From Paractinoplanes pyxinae (lineage in GTDB: Bacteria > Actinomycetota > Actinomycetes > Mycobacteriales > Micromonosporaceae): DNA of 64,000 nt. Positions 7,587-15,171 of the stretch are shown here, piece by piece. The stretch is from contig NZ_JAPNTZ010000008.1 in NCBI RefSeq assembly GCF_026626335.1, positions 248,001 through 312,000 on the forward strand, read 5' to 3'. A program made the position numbers and the translations under genes. The notes under the pieces were generated by a model, which saw only the letters and a list, made by a program, of their open reading frames with translations, had not been told where the DNA came from and searched no databases. How positions within the stretch are numbered: position 1 is the stretch's first letter; each line of letters begins with the position of its first letter.

Positions 7587-9116
7587 GTGAGGATCGCGCA
7601 TTTCTGCGACAGTCATCCCGGCCGTCCCGACGGCGTCTCACGCTCGGCCGAGCTGACCGTGGAGCTGCTGCGATCCGCCGGCCATGAGGTGGACTTCTAC
7701 TACCCCGGCCGCGTGCCGTCGCTGCCGGTTCCGGGCCGCCAGCTACGGATCGGCTCGCCGTGGTTCCGCTGCGGCCCGGCCGACATCTTCCACGCCCACA
7801 CGACCGGCCCCATCGGCATGGCCGCCTTCCGCCTGGCCGCCCGGCGCGGCGTGCCGCTGGTCGTCACCTGGCACACCGACCTGGTCGCCTACGCCGACAC
7901 CTATCCCGAGATCCCGATCGGCGCCGCCTGGTGCGCCCTCCAACTGCGACTCGGCTGGTCCCCACAAGAGTTCCTGCAACTGACCCGCCCCGGCGCCACC
8001 CGGCGCGCCCGCCTCATAGCGCTGGGCCGCGGCATGGCCAACCACATGGCCGCCGCCATCGTGCCGTCAGCCAAGACCGCCGAAAGCTTCGCACTCTTCA
8101 ACCCGACACCCGAAGTCCACGTGCTACCCACCCCCGTCGCCCCGACGACGCCACACCCACCGATCCAACCCACGGCACCCCCGACACCTCCGACACCGAC
8201 GCCGTCCGCCACAACGCGCCGTAACACGGCACCGCCGAGACTCGCCACGACCAGCCGACATCCGGCCCTGCCGACATCCGCCACAACCAGCCGCCGTCCG
8301 GCCTTGCCGACACCCGCCACAACCAGCCGCCAGCCGACACCGCCGACACCATCCGCCGAGACCCGCCGGACCAGCCCTGACACGGCAGCACCCGCCGAGG
8401 CCCACCCGACCAGCCCCGACACGGCAGCACCCGCCGAGGCCCACCCGACCAGCCCCGACACGGCAGCACCCGCCCAGACCCGCCCGACCAGCCCCGACAC
8501 GGCAGCACCCGCCCAGACCCGCCCGACCCGCCCCAATCTGGCACCGCCGACAGCGGCGGCACGCGCGGCGCCGCGCGCGCCAGGCCGCAACGTCGTGCTG
8601 TCGGTCGGCCGCGTCACTGCGGAGAAGAACCCCGGCCTGCTGCTCGACGCCTTTGCACTGTTACGCGACGAGAAGCCGGACGCCCGGCTCATCCTGCTGG
8701 GCGTCCGACAGGGCCACGCCGCCCTGATGCGCCGGCTCCGCGACCTGGACTTGGAGCGACACGTAGACGTGCTGCCGCCGGTCCCCCGCGCTGACGTCGA
8801 CACTTTCTACCGTGCGGCCGACGTTCTGGCCTTCGCTTCCACGACAGACACCCAAAGCTTGGTGCTGGCCGAGGCCGAAGCAGTCGGCCTGCCCGCGGTC
8901 GTGGCCGACCCAGCGCTCGCCGCCCGCCCCGGCGACGCCGGCCCACCCCGCTTCACCTGCCGGCCGCAACCGCACGAGTTCGCCGCCGCCCTGTGTCGCC
9001 TGCTCGACGACGAGCCTCTGCGAGCTGAGGTGATCCGAGCCGGCCTGGCGGCCACCGCGGCCTATCCGCCCGAGCTTTACCTGAACCGCCTCGAGAAGCT
9101 GTACCAACAGCTCTGA
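7587..9116 (+). CDS. GT4-family glycosyltransferase with a 150-residue repetitive linker
   Basis: 509 residues from GTG 7587, against about 360-380 for the family. The N-terminal Rossmann domain (1-182) begins IAHFCDSHPGRPDGVSRSAEL with the glycine-rich acceptor-side loop and has FHAHTTGPIG and VVTWHTD. The donor-binding domain (334-509) has VVLSVGRVTAEKNPGLLLDAF, VDVLPPVPRADVDTFYRAADVLAF and the GT4 SLVLAEAEAVGLPAVVA segment. Between them lies a Pro/Thr/Ser/Ala-rich insert (183-332) built of tandem repeats (12 residues x3, 13 residues x4). Both catalytic domains look complete, so the enzyme is probably functional with a long flexible linker. Likely transfers a sugar to a lipid acceptor, given the adjacent acyltransferase. 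Confidence 0.85.
   Translation: MRIAHFCDSHPGRPDGVSRSAELTVELLRSAGHEVDFYYPGRVPSLPVPGRQLRIGSPWFRCGPADIFHAHTTGPIGMAAFRLAARRGVPLVVTWHTDLVAYADTYPEIPIGAAWCALQLRLGWSPQEFLQLTRPGATRRARLIALGRGMANHMAAAIVPSAKTAESFALFNPTPEVHVLPTPVAPTTPHPPIQPTAPPTPPTPTPSATTRRNTAPPRLATTSRHPALPTSATTSRRPALPTPATTSRQPTPPTPSAETRRTSPDTAAPAEAHPTSPDTAAPAEAHPTSPDTAAPAQTRPTSPDTAAPAQTRPTRPNLAPPTAAARAAPRAPGRNVVLSVGRVTAEKNPGLLLDAFALLRDEKPDARLILLGVRQGHAALMRRLRDLDLERHVDVLPPVPRADVDTFYRAADVLAFASTTDTQSLVLAEAEAVGLPAVVADPALAARPGDAGPPRFTCRPQPHEFAAALCRLLDDEPLRAEVIRAGLAATAAYPPELYLNRLEKLYQQL
8244..8351 (+). repeat. 36-bp in-frame tandem repeat, three copies
   Basis: Within the glycosyltransferase linker, residues 220-255 consist of three 12-residue units: ATTSRHPALPTS, ATTSRRPALPTP and ATTSRQPTPPTP. 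The DNA units are correspondingly similar, consistent with slippage or unequal exchange that keeps frame. Confidence 0.85.
8370..8525 (+). repeat. 39-bp in-frame tandem repeat, four copies
   Basis: Residues 262-313 of the glycosyltransferase are four 13-residue units: TSPDTAAPAEAHP twice, then TSPDTAAPAQTRP twice. Copies are nearly identical at DNA level, implying recent expansion. The two unit types are arranged AABB, as expected from successive duplications. Confidence 0.9.
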
Positions 9117-9225
9117 TCCCCGCGTTGCAAGGACCTGCTCGTTTCCGGCACCACTCTTGAGCGAATGTGCAGAACCGCGCAATAACGGCCGTCAACTGAC
9201 CTGATTAGCTGATCGGATTGCGCGT

Positions 9226-9705
9226 ATGAGCGTTCTGCACACGCCCGCCGAGGGCGCCGTCCTGAACCCGTTCGTCATGGTGGACAACGCCGCCGGCCTG
9301 GTCGCTTTCGTGTCCAGCTTGTTCGAGGTGGCGGAGACCCCGGAGGCGCACACCGAGATGCCCGACGGCAAGCTGATCCACTCCGAGGTGCGGCTGGGCA
9401 CGGTCAACTTGATGATCGTCGACCGCCAGGACGGCTGGCCGTCACGGCCGGCATTCCTGCAAGTCTGGGTCAACGATGTGAGCGCAACGCTCAAACGAGC
9501 ATCCGACCACGGCGCCACAGTCGTAACCGAGGCGACGCCCTTCTACGGCGAGACGACGCTCGGCCGCATGCTCGACCCGTGGCAGAACCTGTGGTGGCTC
9601 TATGCCCCCGCTCCCGGCCAGCCCGACCCGATCCCGAACTGGGACGACGAAGGCTCCGACACCATCTTCACGACGCTAGACGCGACCCTGCGCTCACTGC
9701 GCTGA
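9226..9705 (+). CDS. VOC/glyoxalase superfamily protein (PhnB-like)
   Basis: 159 residues. The start MSVLHTPAEGAVLNPFVMVDNAAGLVAFVSSLFEVAE and the later SEVRLGTVNLMIVD, AFLQVWVNDVSATLKRASDHGATVV and GRMLDPWQNLWWLYAP follow the two beta-alpha-beta-beta-beta modules of the vicinal-oxygen-chelate fold. It most resembles the PhnB/bleomycin-resistance-like branch. The metal ligands usual in glyoxalase I are not all evident, so enzymatic activity is uncertain. It stands alone: 109 bases separate it from the glycosyltransferase, and a repeat array follows. The ATG at 9226 is the only sensible start. Confidence 0.82.
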   Translation: MSVLHTPAEGAVLNPFVMVDNAAGLVAFVSSLFEVAETPEAHTEMPDGKLIHSEVRLGTVNLMIVDRQDGWPSRPAFLQVWVNDVSATLKRASDHGATVVTEATPFYGETTLGRMLDPWQNLWWLYAPAPGQPDPIPNWDDEGSDTIFTTLDATLRSLR

Positions 9706-10215
9706 GACGACCAACAGCTTCGCTCACCAAAACGACACCACGCTTAGCCCAACCGCTGCGTGCAACAAACGTGCACCTTCGCTCACCAACCGACACCCAA
9801 CGAGTCACCGGCGAGCACAGCACCCGCAGAACGACGCGCTCACCAAACGACGGCCGGCGCGCACCGCGAATGGAGCGGTCGAACAACGACCGCGTTCGCT
9901 CGGTAAGCGACGCTCGACGAGACACTGCGAGCACAGCGCTTGGACAACGACCGCCTTCGCTCACTGAACGACGGCCGGCGCAGGCCGCGGACGACACGCT
10001 CGAACAACGAAAGCCCTCGCTCACCGAACGACGGCCGACGCACACCGCGAATGGAGCGGTCGAACAACCACCGCGTTCGCTCGGTAAGCGACGCTCGACG
10101 AGACACTGCGGTCGCAGCGTTTGGACAATGACCGCCTTCGCTCACTAAACGACGGTCGACGCAGGCCGCGAACTGAGCGCTCGCGCAGTGATCGATTCCG
10201 TTCGGTCGGCGACGG
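9706..10215. repeat. Intergenic tandem-repeat array (about 60-bp units inside a 181-bp duplication)
   Basis: This 510-base gap has no convincing gene. It is built of imperfect ~60-base units, each opening with a TTCGCTCA or TTCGCTCGG core, followed by ACGACGG or GCGACGCTCGACGAG. On top of that, 9837-10017 is repeated at 10018-10190 with an offset of 181 bases and few differences (for example the stretch GGTAAGCGACGCTCGACG occurs at 9902 and 10083). Short open frames across it are repetitive on both strands and carry no ribosome-binding sites, so they are judged spurious. It separates two genes that converge here (the VOC gene and the MocR regulator). Confidence 0.85.
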
Positions 10216-11607
10216 TCAGCTTGACGCTGTGATTGCTGCGGATAGGCGGCGGACGGCCCCGTCCATCAAGTCGGGCGGGGCCGCCGCGTAGGTCAGCCGC
10301 AGGTAGGACGCTGGGGCCTCGGCTGCGAACCAAGGCCGGCCCGGAAAGACGATCACGCCTTCGGAGGCGGCTGCGGCGGCTACTGCTACGTCGTCCAGGC
10401 CGTCGGGCAGCCGTACCCATAAGTGCAGGCCACCGCGGGGGATCGTCGAGACTTTGACCTCGGGGCACGTGCGCAACGCCGCCAATAGAGCGTCGCGCCG
10501 CGCCCGTAAGGCCGTTCGCAAATGGCGGCGATGGCGGTCCCACGCGGGGGACGTCACGAACTCCAGCGCGGCCTGCTGCAACGGGCCGGCCACAAAAAGC
10601 TCGTCCAGCAGCCGCACCGCTCGTAAGCGTGCCGCGGCTGGGCCCCGCGCACCGATCGCCGCTATCCGCAGGCCGGGCGCGGCCGACTTGGTCAGCGAGC
10701 GCAGATAGATCACATGCCCGTCGGCGTCGTCGCGCGCGAGGGGCGGCGCGGGCTCCCCGTCGATGGTCAGATCGCGGGCATAGTCGTCCTCGATCAGAAA
10801 GGCCCCTGCTTCCCGTACGGCGGAAAGCACCCCACCCCGCCGGCCCCCAGCCAGGCTCGCCCCAGTCGGATTGGCGTGCAACGGCTGGCAATAGAACAGC
10901 CGGGCGCCCGTCCGGGCGAACACCGCCGCCAGCTGATCGGGTCGGACACCGTCGGCATCGGCCGGCACCGGCACCACCCGCAGCCCGGCCGCCCGCGCGG
11001 CGGCCAGCGCGCCCAGATAGGTCGGCGACTCCACCAGCAGCGTGTCTCCTGGCGACGCGAGCGCCCGCAACGCCGAGGACAACGCCGCCTGGCCGCCGGG
11101 GCAAATCACCATGTCGTCCGCCCGCAGGCCGACCTGGCCGGCGAACCAGGCCCGCAGGTCGGCCCGTCCTTCCGCGGGGCCGCGCTGCCAGGCCGCCGGC
11201 TGCCGGGCCACCCGGGCCAGCGCCGCCCCGAGCGCGGTCGTCGGCTGCAGCTCCGGCTCGAGATAGCCACCCGAGAGCGGGATCGCCCCCGTCGGCGGCG
11301 TTGCCAGTAACGCCTGCAGCTCCTCCTCGCCGGGCCGTCCGGCTCCCAGCGCGACGGTCTGCCACGACAGATCGGGTGCGGGCCCAACCGCGGCGGCGCG
11401 CCGGGATACGTACGTGCCCTGCCCCGGCCTTGTCTCGACCAGTCCTTCCCTGACCAGCGCGCGAATGGCGGCCGCCACCGTCACCGGGGACGCTTGATGG
11501 CGGGCGGTCAGAACGCGTACGGACGGAAGCCGCGACCCCATTGCGGCCGCAGCCACCGCGCCCCGCAGATCTTGGATAACACGAGCCGCTGCGTTACCGT
11601 CATTCAT
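10216..11607 (-). CDS. MocR-type transcriptional regulator (GntR winged helix fused to aminotransferase)
   Basis: 463 residues. Residues 1-75 are a GntR winged helix (VIQDLRGAVAAAAMGSRLPSVRVLTARHQASPVTVAAAIRALVREGLVETRPGQGTYV). The rest is a fold-type I aminotransferase domain with the hallmark pieces GGQAALSSALRALASPGDTLLVESPTY, ANPTGASL, EDDYARDL and SLTKSAAPGLRIAAIG, whose lysine would bind PLP. MocR proteins sense PLP or amino compounds and often control a divergent transporter or enzyme. Here the ATG (11605-11607) overlaps the ATG of the divergent EamA transporter (11606-11608), making that transporter the obvious target. Longer GTG starts would run further into the transporter gene and are rejected. 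Confidence 0.88.
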   Translation of the reverse strand: MNDGNAAARVIQDLRGAVAAAAMGSRLPSVRVLTARHQASPVTVAAAIRALVREGLVETRPGQGTYVSRRAAAVGPAPDLSWQTVALGAGRPGEEELQALLATPPTGAIPLSGGYLEPELQPTTALGAALARVARQPAAWQRGPAEGRADLRAWFAGQVGLRADDMVICPGGQAALSSALRALASPGDTLLVESPTYLGALAAARAAGLRVVPVPADADGVRPDQLAAVFARTGARLFYCQPLHANPTGASLAGGRRGGVLSAVREAGAFLIEDDYARDLTIDGEPAPPLARDDADGHVIYLRSLTKSAAPGLRIAAIGARGPAAARLRAVRLLDELFVAGPLQQAALEFVTSPAWDRHRRHLRTALRARRDALLAALRTCPEVKVSTIPRGGLHLWVRLPDGLDDVAVAAAAASEGVIVFPGRPWFAAEAPASYLRLTYAAAPPDLMDGAVRRLSAAITASS

Positions 11608-12511
11608 GACAGCACAGAGTAGCGCTACTGAGCCGCGGACGATAACGCCCTCGAGCGGTCTCGCCCTCGGCGCGCTGGGGGTCCTGGCGTTCAGCCTGTC
11701 GCTTCCGGCCACCCGCGTCGCCGTGCACGACCTCGACCCGTGGTTCGTGGCATTCGGCCGTGCGGTCGGCGCCGCCCTGCTAGCGGCGGTCTACCTATGG
11801 CTCACCCGGGCGCCGCGCCCGACGCAAAGCCAGTGGCGCAGGCTGTCGATCGTCGCGCTCGGTGTCGTCGTCGGGTTCCCGCTGTTCACGTCGCTTGCGC
11901 TGACCACGCAGACCTCGGCCCACGGCGCCGTGGTCATCACCGTGCTGCCCGCGATGACCGCCGTCTTCGCGGTGCTGCGAGCCGGCGAACGCCCACCGCG
12001 GCCGTTCTGGCTGGCCGCCGCGACCGGCCTGCTCGCGGTGGTGGCCTTTGTCGTCAGCACCGGCGCCGCCCGGGGCGCGCTCTCGTTCGCCGACCTGTTC
12101 CTGTTGGCCGCCGTTGTGCTCTGCGGTTTGGGGTACGCCGAGGGTGGCGCCCTGGCCCGCCAGTTGGGCGGCGCCCGCACGATCTGCTGGGCGCTGGTGC
12201 TGTCCCTGCCGGCCACGCTGGCGATCACCCTGATCAGCGTGGCCGCCCACCCGCCGCACGGTGGCACCCGGTCGTGGTCCGGGTTCGCCTACCTGACCGT
12301 GGTCTCGATGTTCCTGGGCTTCTTTGCCTGGTACGCCGGTCTGGCCCGCGGCGGCGTCGCCCGCGTCGGCCAGATCCAGCTGGCCCAGCCCGTTCTCACC
12401 CTGCTGTGGTCAGCCTTGCTGCTGAACGAGACCGTCACCCCAGCCTCGCTGGCCGTAGCGCTCCTCGTCCTGCTGTGCGTGGTTTTGACCCAACGCACCC
12501 GGTCGGCGTGA
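11606..12511 (+). CDS. EamA/DMT-family membrane transporter
   Basis: 301 residues with ten predicted membrane segments in two homologous five-segment halves, the architecture of drug/metabolite transporters (RhaT/YdcZ-like EamA). Segments include LALGALGVLAFSLSLPATRVAV, GAVVITVLPAMTAVFAVL, FWLAAATGLLAVVAFVVS and a second half ending AQPVLTLLWSALLLNE, the conserved end of the EamA domain. It would export amino acids, metabolites or small drugs across the cytoplasmic membrane. No alternative start exists near the N-terminus, so the ATG at 11606, overlapping the MocR start on the other strand, is well supported. Regulation by the divergent MocR is likely. Confidence 0.9.
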   Translation: MTAQSSATEPRTITPSSGLALGALGVLAFSLSLPATRVAVHDLDPWFVAFGRAVGAALLAAVYLWLTRAPRPTQSQWRRLSIVALGVVVGFPLFTSLALTTQTSAHGAVVITVLPAMTAVFAVLRAGERPPRPFWLAAATGLLAVVAFVVSTGAARGALSFADLFLLAAVVLCGLGYAEGGALARQLGGARTICWALVLSLPATLAITLISVAAHPPHGGTRSWSGFAYLTVVSMFLGFFAWYAGLARGGVARVGQIQLAQPVLTLLWSALLLNETVTPASLAVALLVLLCVVLTQRTRSA

Positions 12512-12519
12512 GCCGAACG

Positions 12520-13608
12520 TCAGGCCAGCTTCTCGAGCTCAGGAACGACCGCCTCGGGTGCGGGCATGGCCGCGATCTCGGCGGCGACTGCCTGGGCGGC
12601 CGCCCGCAGCGACCCGTCGCTCAGCAGGCGGTTCAGATCGGCCGCCGTGATGGCCTTCGCCGCAACGGCCAGCCCGGCCCCGCGCCGCGCCAGCAGGTCG
12701 GCGTTGTGCCGCCGGTCGCCCGCGCCCGGTGTGACGATCTGCGGGACGCCGGCCGCCAGGCCACCCAGCACACTGCCGGCCCCGCCGTGGTGGACGAACC
12801 CTGCCGCGTACGGCAAAAGTTCATTGAGCGGCACCCGCCCCACCGCGCGCACGTTGCGCGGCAGATCGCGTTCGGACGACGGCCGCACCAGCACGAACTC
12901 GGCGTCCACCTGATCCGCCGCCCCGATGACCGCCGGCCCGGGATCGCCGTCGTTGGGGCCCTCGATGGTGCTGCGGCTGACCAGTACGCGCGGCCGCTCC
13001 CCCGGTTCCCGCAGCCACGACGGAATCTCGCCGCCACCCGAGTACGGCACGGGCCGCATCGCCACCGCGCCGGCCATCGACCCCTCGCGGACGCTCGGCG
13101 GGATCACCGTGAGGGTCAGCGCCGGCGGCGGAATCGGCTGCCCGTGCAGCGACGAGCTGGCGGTCACCGCGCGGAAGAGGTCGTCGGCCGGCCACAACGT
13201 GTTCTCTTGCAGCACCGCCGGGATCGACAGCCGTCCGGCCACGATCGCGCCCGCCTCGCCCAGCGACTCGAAGACGATCAGATCCGGCCGTTCCCGGGCG
13301 GCCAGTTGCTCCAGCGGCTCGACCAGCGCCAGGTTCGCCCGTCCGAACAGCTCGCCCACGAAGTCGTGCCCGGCCGTGCCGTTCATCTCGGCCCGGGCGA
13401 GCCGCGGATGGCGCAGAGCCACCCGCATCGCGTTGCGCGGCAGACTGAATCCGCTGCCGATGTCCACTGTGCGCAGCCCCAGCACGTCCGGCGGGAAGCT
13501 GCCGCTGGCCAGGATCACGTCGTGCCCGGCGTCGCGGCAGGCCGCGGCGAGCGGCACCAACGGCAGCAGATGTCCTTGCAGCGGCGAGGCCACGAACACG
13601 ATGCGCAT
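12520..13608 (-). CDS. GT1-family (MGT/activator-type) glycosyltransferase
   Basis: 362 residues. The N-terminus MRIVFVASPLQGHLLPLVPLAAACRDAGHDV has the acceptor-domain G-H pair of macrolide-type glycosyltransferases. The C-terminal donor domain has FVHHGGAGSVLGGLAAGVPQIVTPGAGDRRHNADLLARRGAGLAV, the HHGGAGS/Q-H-N signature that binds the nucleotide sugar. Such enzymes glycosylate small hydrophobic acceptors, as in secondary metabolism or detoxification. It is slightly short (typical about 380-400). No polyketide or deoxysugar genes are nearby, so it is an orphan tailoring or detoxifying enzyme. It converges on the EamA gene with an 8-base gap. Confidence 0.87.
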   Translation of the reverse strand: MRIVFVASPLQGHLLPLVPLAAACRDAGHDVILASGSFPPDVLGLRTVDIGSGFSLPRNAMRVALRHPRLARAEMNGTAGHDFVGELFGRANLALVEPLEQLAARERPDLIVFESLGEAGAIVAGRLSIPAVLQENTLWPADDLFRAVTASSSLHGQPIPPPALTLTVIPPSVREGSMAGAVAMRPVPYSGGGEIPSWLREPGERPRVLVSRSTIEGPNDGDPGPAVIGAADQVDAEFVLVRPSSERDLPRNVRAVGRVPLNELLPYAAGFVHHGGAGSVLGGLAAGVPQIVTPGAGDRRHNADLLARRGAGLAVAAKAITAADLNRLLSDGSLRAAAQAVAAEIAAMPAPEAVVPELEKLA

Positions 13609-13647
13609 GAGCCGTCTCTATCACGGCCGCGCCACTATGCTTCGCCG

Positions 13648-14160
13648 GTGACGGAAGTTCGCATCATCCACCTGGACGCCGATTCGTTCCGCGCGCTGGC
13701 CGCCGGCGACCTGGCCGAGGCCAACCGGGTGACGCCCGTGCCGGTCACCGAATACCTGGTCGGACCCGAGCCTCGTAGCACCTGGCGCCGCCGGCTCGCG
13801 CAGGCCCTCGACGACCCGGCCACCGCGGCCTGGACGACCGGCCTGATCTGGGACGAGGACGCCCGGGTGGCGGTCGGCCGCGCCGGTTTCCACGGCCCGC
13901 CCGACGAGGACGGCACGGTCGAGATCGGCTACGCCGTCGACCCGGAGTACCGCCGCCGGGGTTACGCGCGGGCCGCCTTCGAGGCCCTGCTGGCCCGGGC
14001 CCGCACCGAACCCGACGTCCGGCGCGTACGCGTCTCCATCCGTCCCGACAACGTCGCCTCGGCCCGCCTCGCGCTGCCCTACGGTTTCGTCAAGGTCGGC
14101 GAGCAGGACGACGACGAGGACGGTCTCGAGTACATCTACGACCTGGAGCTGCCGTCGTAG
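13648..14160 (+). CDS. GNAT-family N-acetyltransferase
   Basis: 170 residues from GTG 13648. The acetyl-CoA-binding motif A is clear: VEIGYAVDPEYRRRGYARAAFEALLARA (R-R-x-G-Y-A variant of Q/R-x-x-G-x-G/A), followed by RVRVSIRPDNVASARLALPYGFVKVGEQ, the strand-5/helix-4 hallmark in which a substrate-side Asn precedes the last helix. It most resembles RimJ/RimL-like acetyltransferases acting on small molecules or protein N-termini. The frame is open far upstream through two other genes, so the GTG only 39 bases from the divergent glycosyltransferase start was chosen. Its 3' end overlaps the remains of a VOC gene on the other strand. Confidence 0.87.
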   Translation: MTEVRIIHLDADSFRALAAGDLAEANRVTPVPVTEYLVGPEPRSTWRRRLAQALDDPATAAWTTGLIWDEDARVAVGRAGFHGPPDEDGTVEIGYAVDPEYRRRGYARAAFEALLARARTEPDVRRVRVSIRPDNVASARLALPYGFVKVGEQDDDEDGLEYIYDLELPS

Positions 14161-14272
14161 TTGCTGACCTCGATGAGGTTTCCGTCCGGGTCACGCAGAT
14201 AAACGCTGGTGATGGGCTGTCGATGGTCGCGGCGATGTCCCGCACTGTCAGCACGACATGGTCGATCCGCAC
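14136..14272 (-). pseudogene. Remnant of a VOC/glyoxalase gene with its middle deleted
   Basis: On the minus strand, 14272-14219 encodes VRIDHVVLTVRDIAATID, the typical first strand of a VOC protein. Immediately after, in a different frame (about 14217-14139), comes PITSVYLRDPDGNLIEVSNY, the typical last strand with its metal-ligand glutamate. About 80 codons that normally lie between are absent and the frame is shifted, so this is a deletion-inactivated gene. Its stop (14136-14138) lies inside the 3' end of the convergent acetyltransferase gene, and its start follows the stop of the DUF6817 gene closely, suggesting it was once the last gene of that operon. Confidence 0.75.
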
Positions 14273-14276
14273 GGCT

Positions 14277-14804
14277 TCACCCACCCAGGTCGTGCTGGAC
14301 GGCCGCCCACGCTGCGGCGGACAGGCGCTCCCGCGAGGCCGCCAGCAGCTCGTGCAGCTCCGGGCCGTAGCGGGCGGCCAGCTGAGGGTCGTGCGCGAAG
14401 ACGTCGAGTTCGTTGGCCGCGGTGATCTCGACGAAGGCGTCGACCTGGTCGTCGCCGGGTGTGCGCTCGAGGCCGGTGAAGCGGTCGCGGAACACCGGCC
14501 GGGCCGCCGTGCTCAGCTGAGGATAGGTCGCGGCGCGGTCGCAACTGCCGTACAGATAAACCAGTTCCTCGGCATCGCCACCGATGACCTCGGCGAGGGT
14601 CGGGCGCTCATCGAGCGAGAGAAGGCTGGAACGAAAGCCGTCGGTCCCGTACGCGGCGTGACAGAGACCGGCCGCCTGGACGTCCGCCGGCGCGCCCCAG
14701 GCGGCCAGCTGCTCGGAGACCCGGATCAAGTGAACCAGCAGAGTGCCGCCCGGGTGCGCCACCTCGGCGGCGCCCCGGGATCGGAGGAGCTCCACGGCCT
14801 CCAT
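14277..14804 (-). CDS. DUF6817-like protein (HD-domain-like helical protein)
   Basis: 175 residues. The sequence RGAAEVAHPGGTLLVHLIRVSEQLAAWGAPADVQAAGLCHAAYGTDGF carries spaced histidines (HPGG, LLVH, LCHAAYG) as in the uncharacterised DUF6817 family, which looks like an HD-type hydrolase: an H, then H-x-x-Y/D further on, then a helical C-terminus (ANELDVFAHDP). The ATG at 14804 lies eight bases after the stop of the UBP-type zinc-finger gene, so both are in one operon with the YbaK-like gene. Function unknown; metal-dependent hydrolysis is a family-level guess. Confidence 0.7.
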   Translation of the reverse strand: MEAVELLRSRGAAEVAHPGGTLLVHLIRVSEQLAAWGAPADVQAAGLCHAAYGTDGFRSSLLSLDERPTLAEVIGGDAEELVYLYGSCDRAATYPQLSTAARPVFRDRFTGLERTPGDDQVDAFVEITAANELDVFAHDPQLAARYGPELHELLAASRERLSAAAWAAVQHDLGG

Positions 14805-14811
14805 GCGGCCG

Positions 14812-15162
14812 TCAGCGGTTGAGCTTGGTGCGCCAGTCGCTCGGCACGGCGCCGCTGGGGCCGGGGACGGGCTGGTCGGCCGGGCGGCTGTCGGCCGGGG
14901 CCAGCTGCGGGCCCGAGCCGGCCTCTTCGGTGGTGTAGTCCCAGTACCAGTCCTCGCCGGGCTCGAACGACTGGATGATCGGGTGGCCGGTCGCCTTGAA
15001 GTGGGCGGTGGCGTGCTGCGAGGGCGAGGTGTCGCAGCAGCCGATGTGGCCGCACTGCGCGCAGCGCCGCAGGTGGAACCACCACCCGCCGGCGTCGAGG
15101 CACTCGACGCAGCCGGTGCCGGAAGGGGGAACGTCGGGCTGGATCGGGTTTTCACTCGTCAC
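14812..15162 (-). CDS. UBP-type zinc-finger domain protein
   Basis: 116 residues from GTG 15162. The core CVECLDAGGWWFHLRRCAQCGHIGCCDTSPSQHATAHFKATGHPIIQSFEPGEDWYWDY matches the UBP (ZnF-UBP) finger: paired CxxC and CxxC elements, CC, and H...H...GH ligands. In eukaryotes the fold binds the free C-terminus of ubiquitin; in bacteria, which lack ubiquitin, the partner is unknown. The C-terminal ~35 residues are Pro/Ala-rich and probably disordered. The gene lies 10 bases after the YbaK-family gene and 8 before the DUF6817 gene, forming a three-gene operon on the minus strand. Confidence 0.85.
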   Translation of the reverse strand: MTSENPIQPDVPPSGTGCVECLDAGGWWFHLRRCAQCGHIGCCDTSPSQHATAHFKATGHPIIQSFEPGEDWYWDYTTEEAGSGPQLAPADSRPADQPVPGPSGAVPSDWRTKLNR

Positions 15163-15171
15163 GCGAAGAAC

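Noticed and set aside
7587..9116. Glycosyltransferase as two separate genes split by the repeats
   Set aside because: The frame is continuous through the insert with no stop, and both domains are in the same frame.
9706..10215. CRISPR array
   Set aside because: Repeats are imperfect, ~60 bases, with no short constant repeat alternating with unique spacers, and no cas genes are present.
11740..14160. 806-codon plus-strand frame ending in the acetyltransferase
   Set aside because: Only the last 170 codons (from 13648) are acetyltransferase; the rest is a shadow of the EamA and glycosyltransferase genes.
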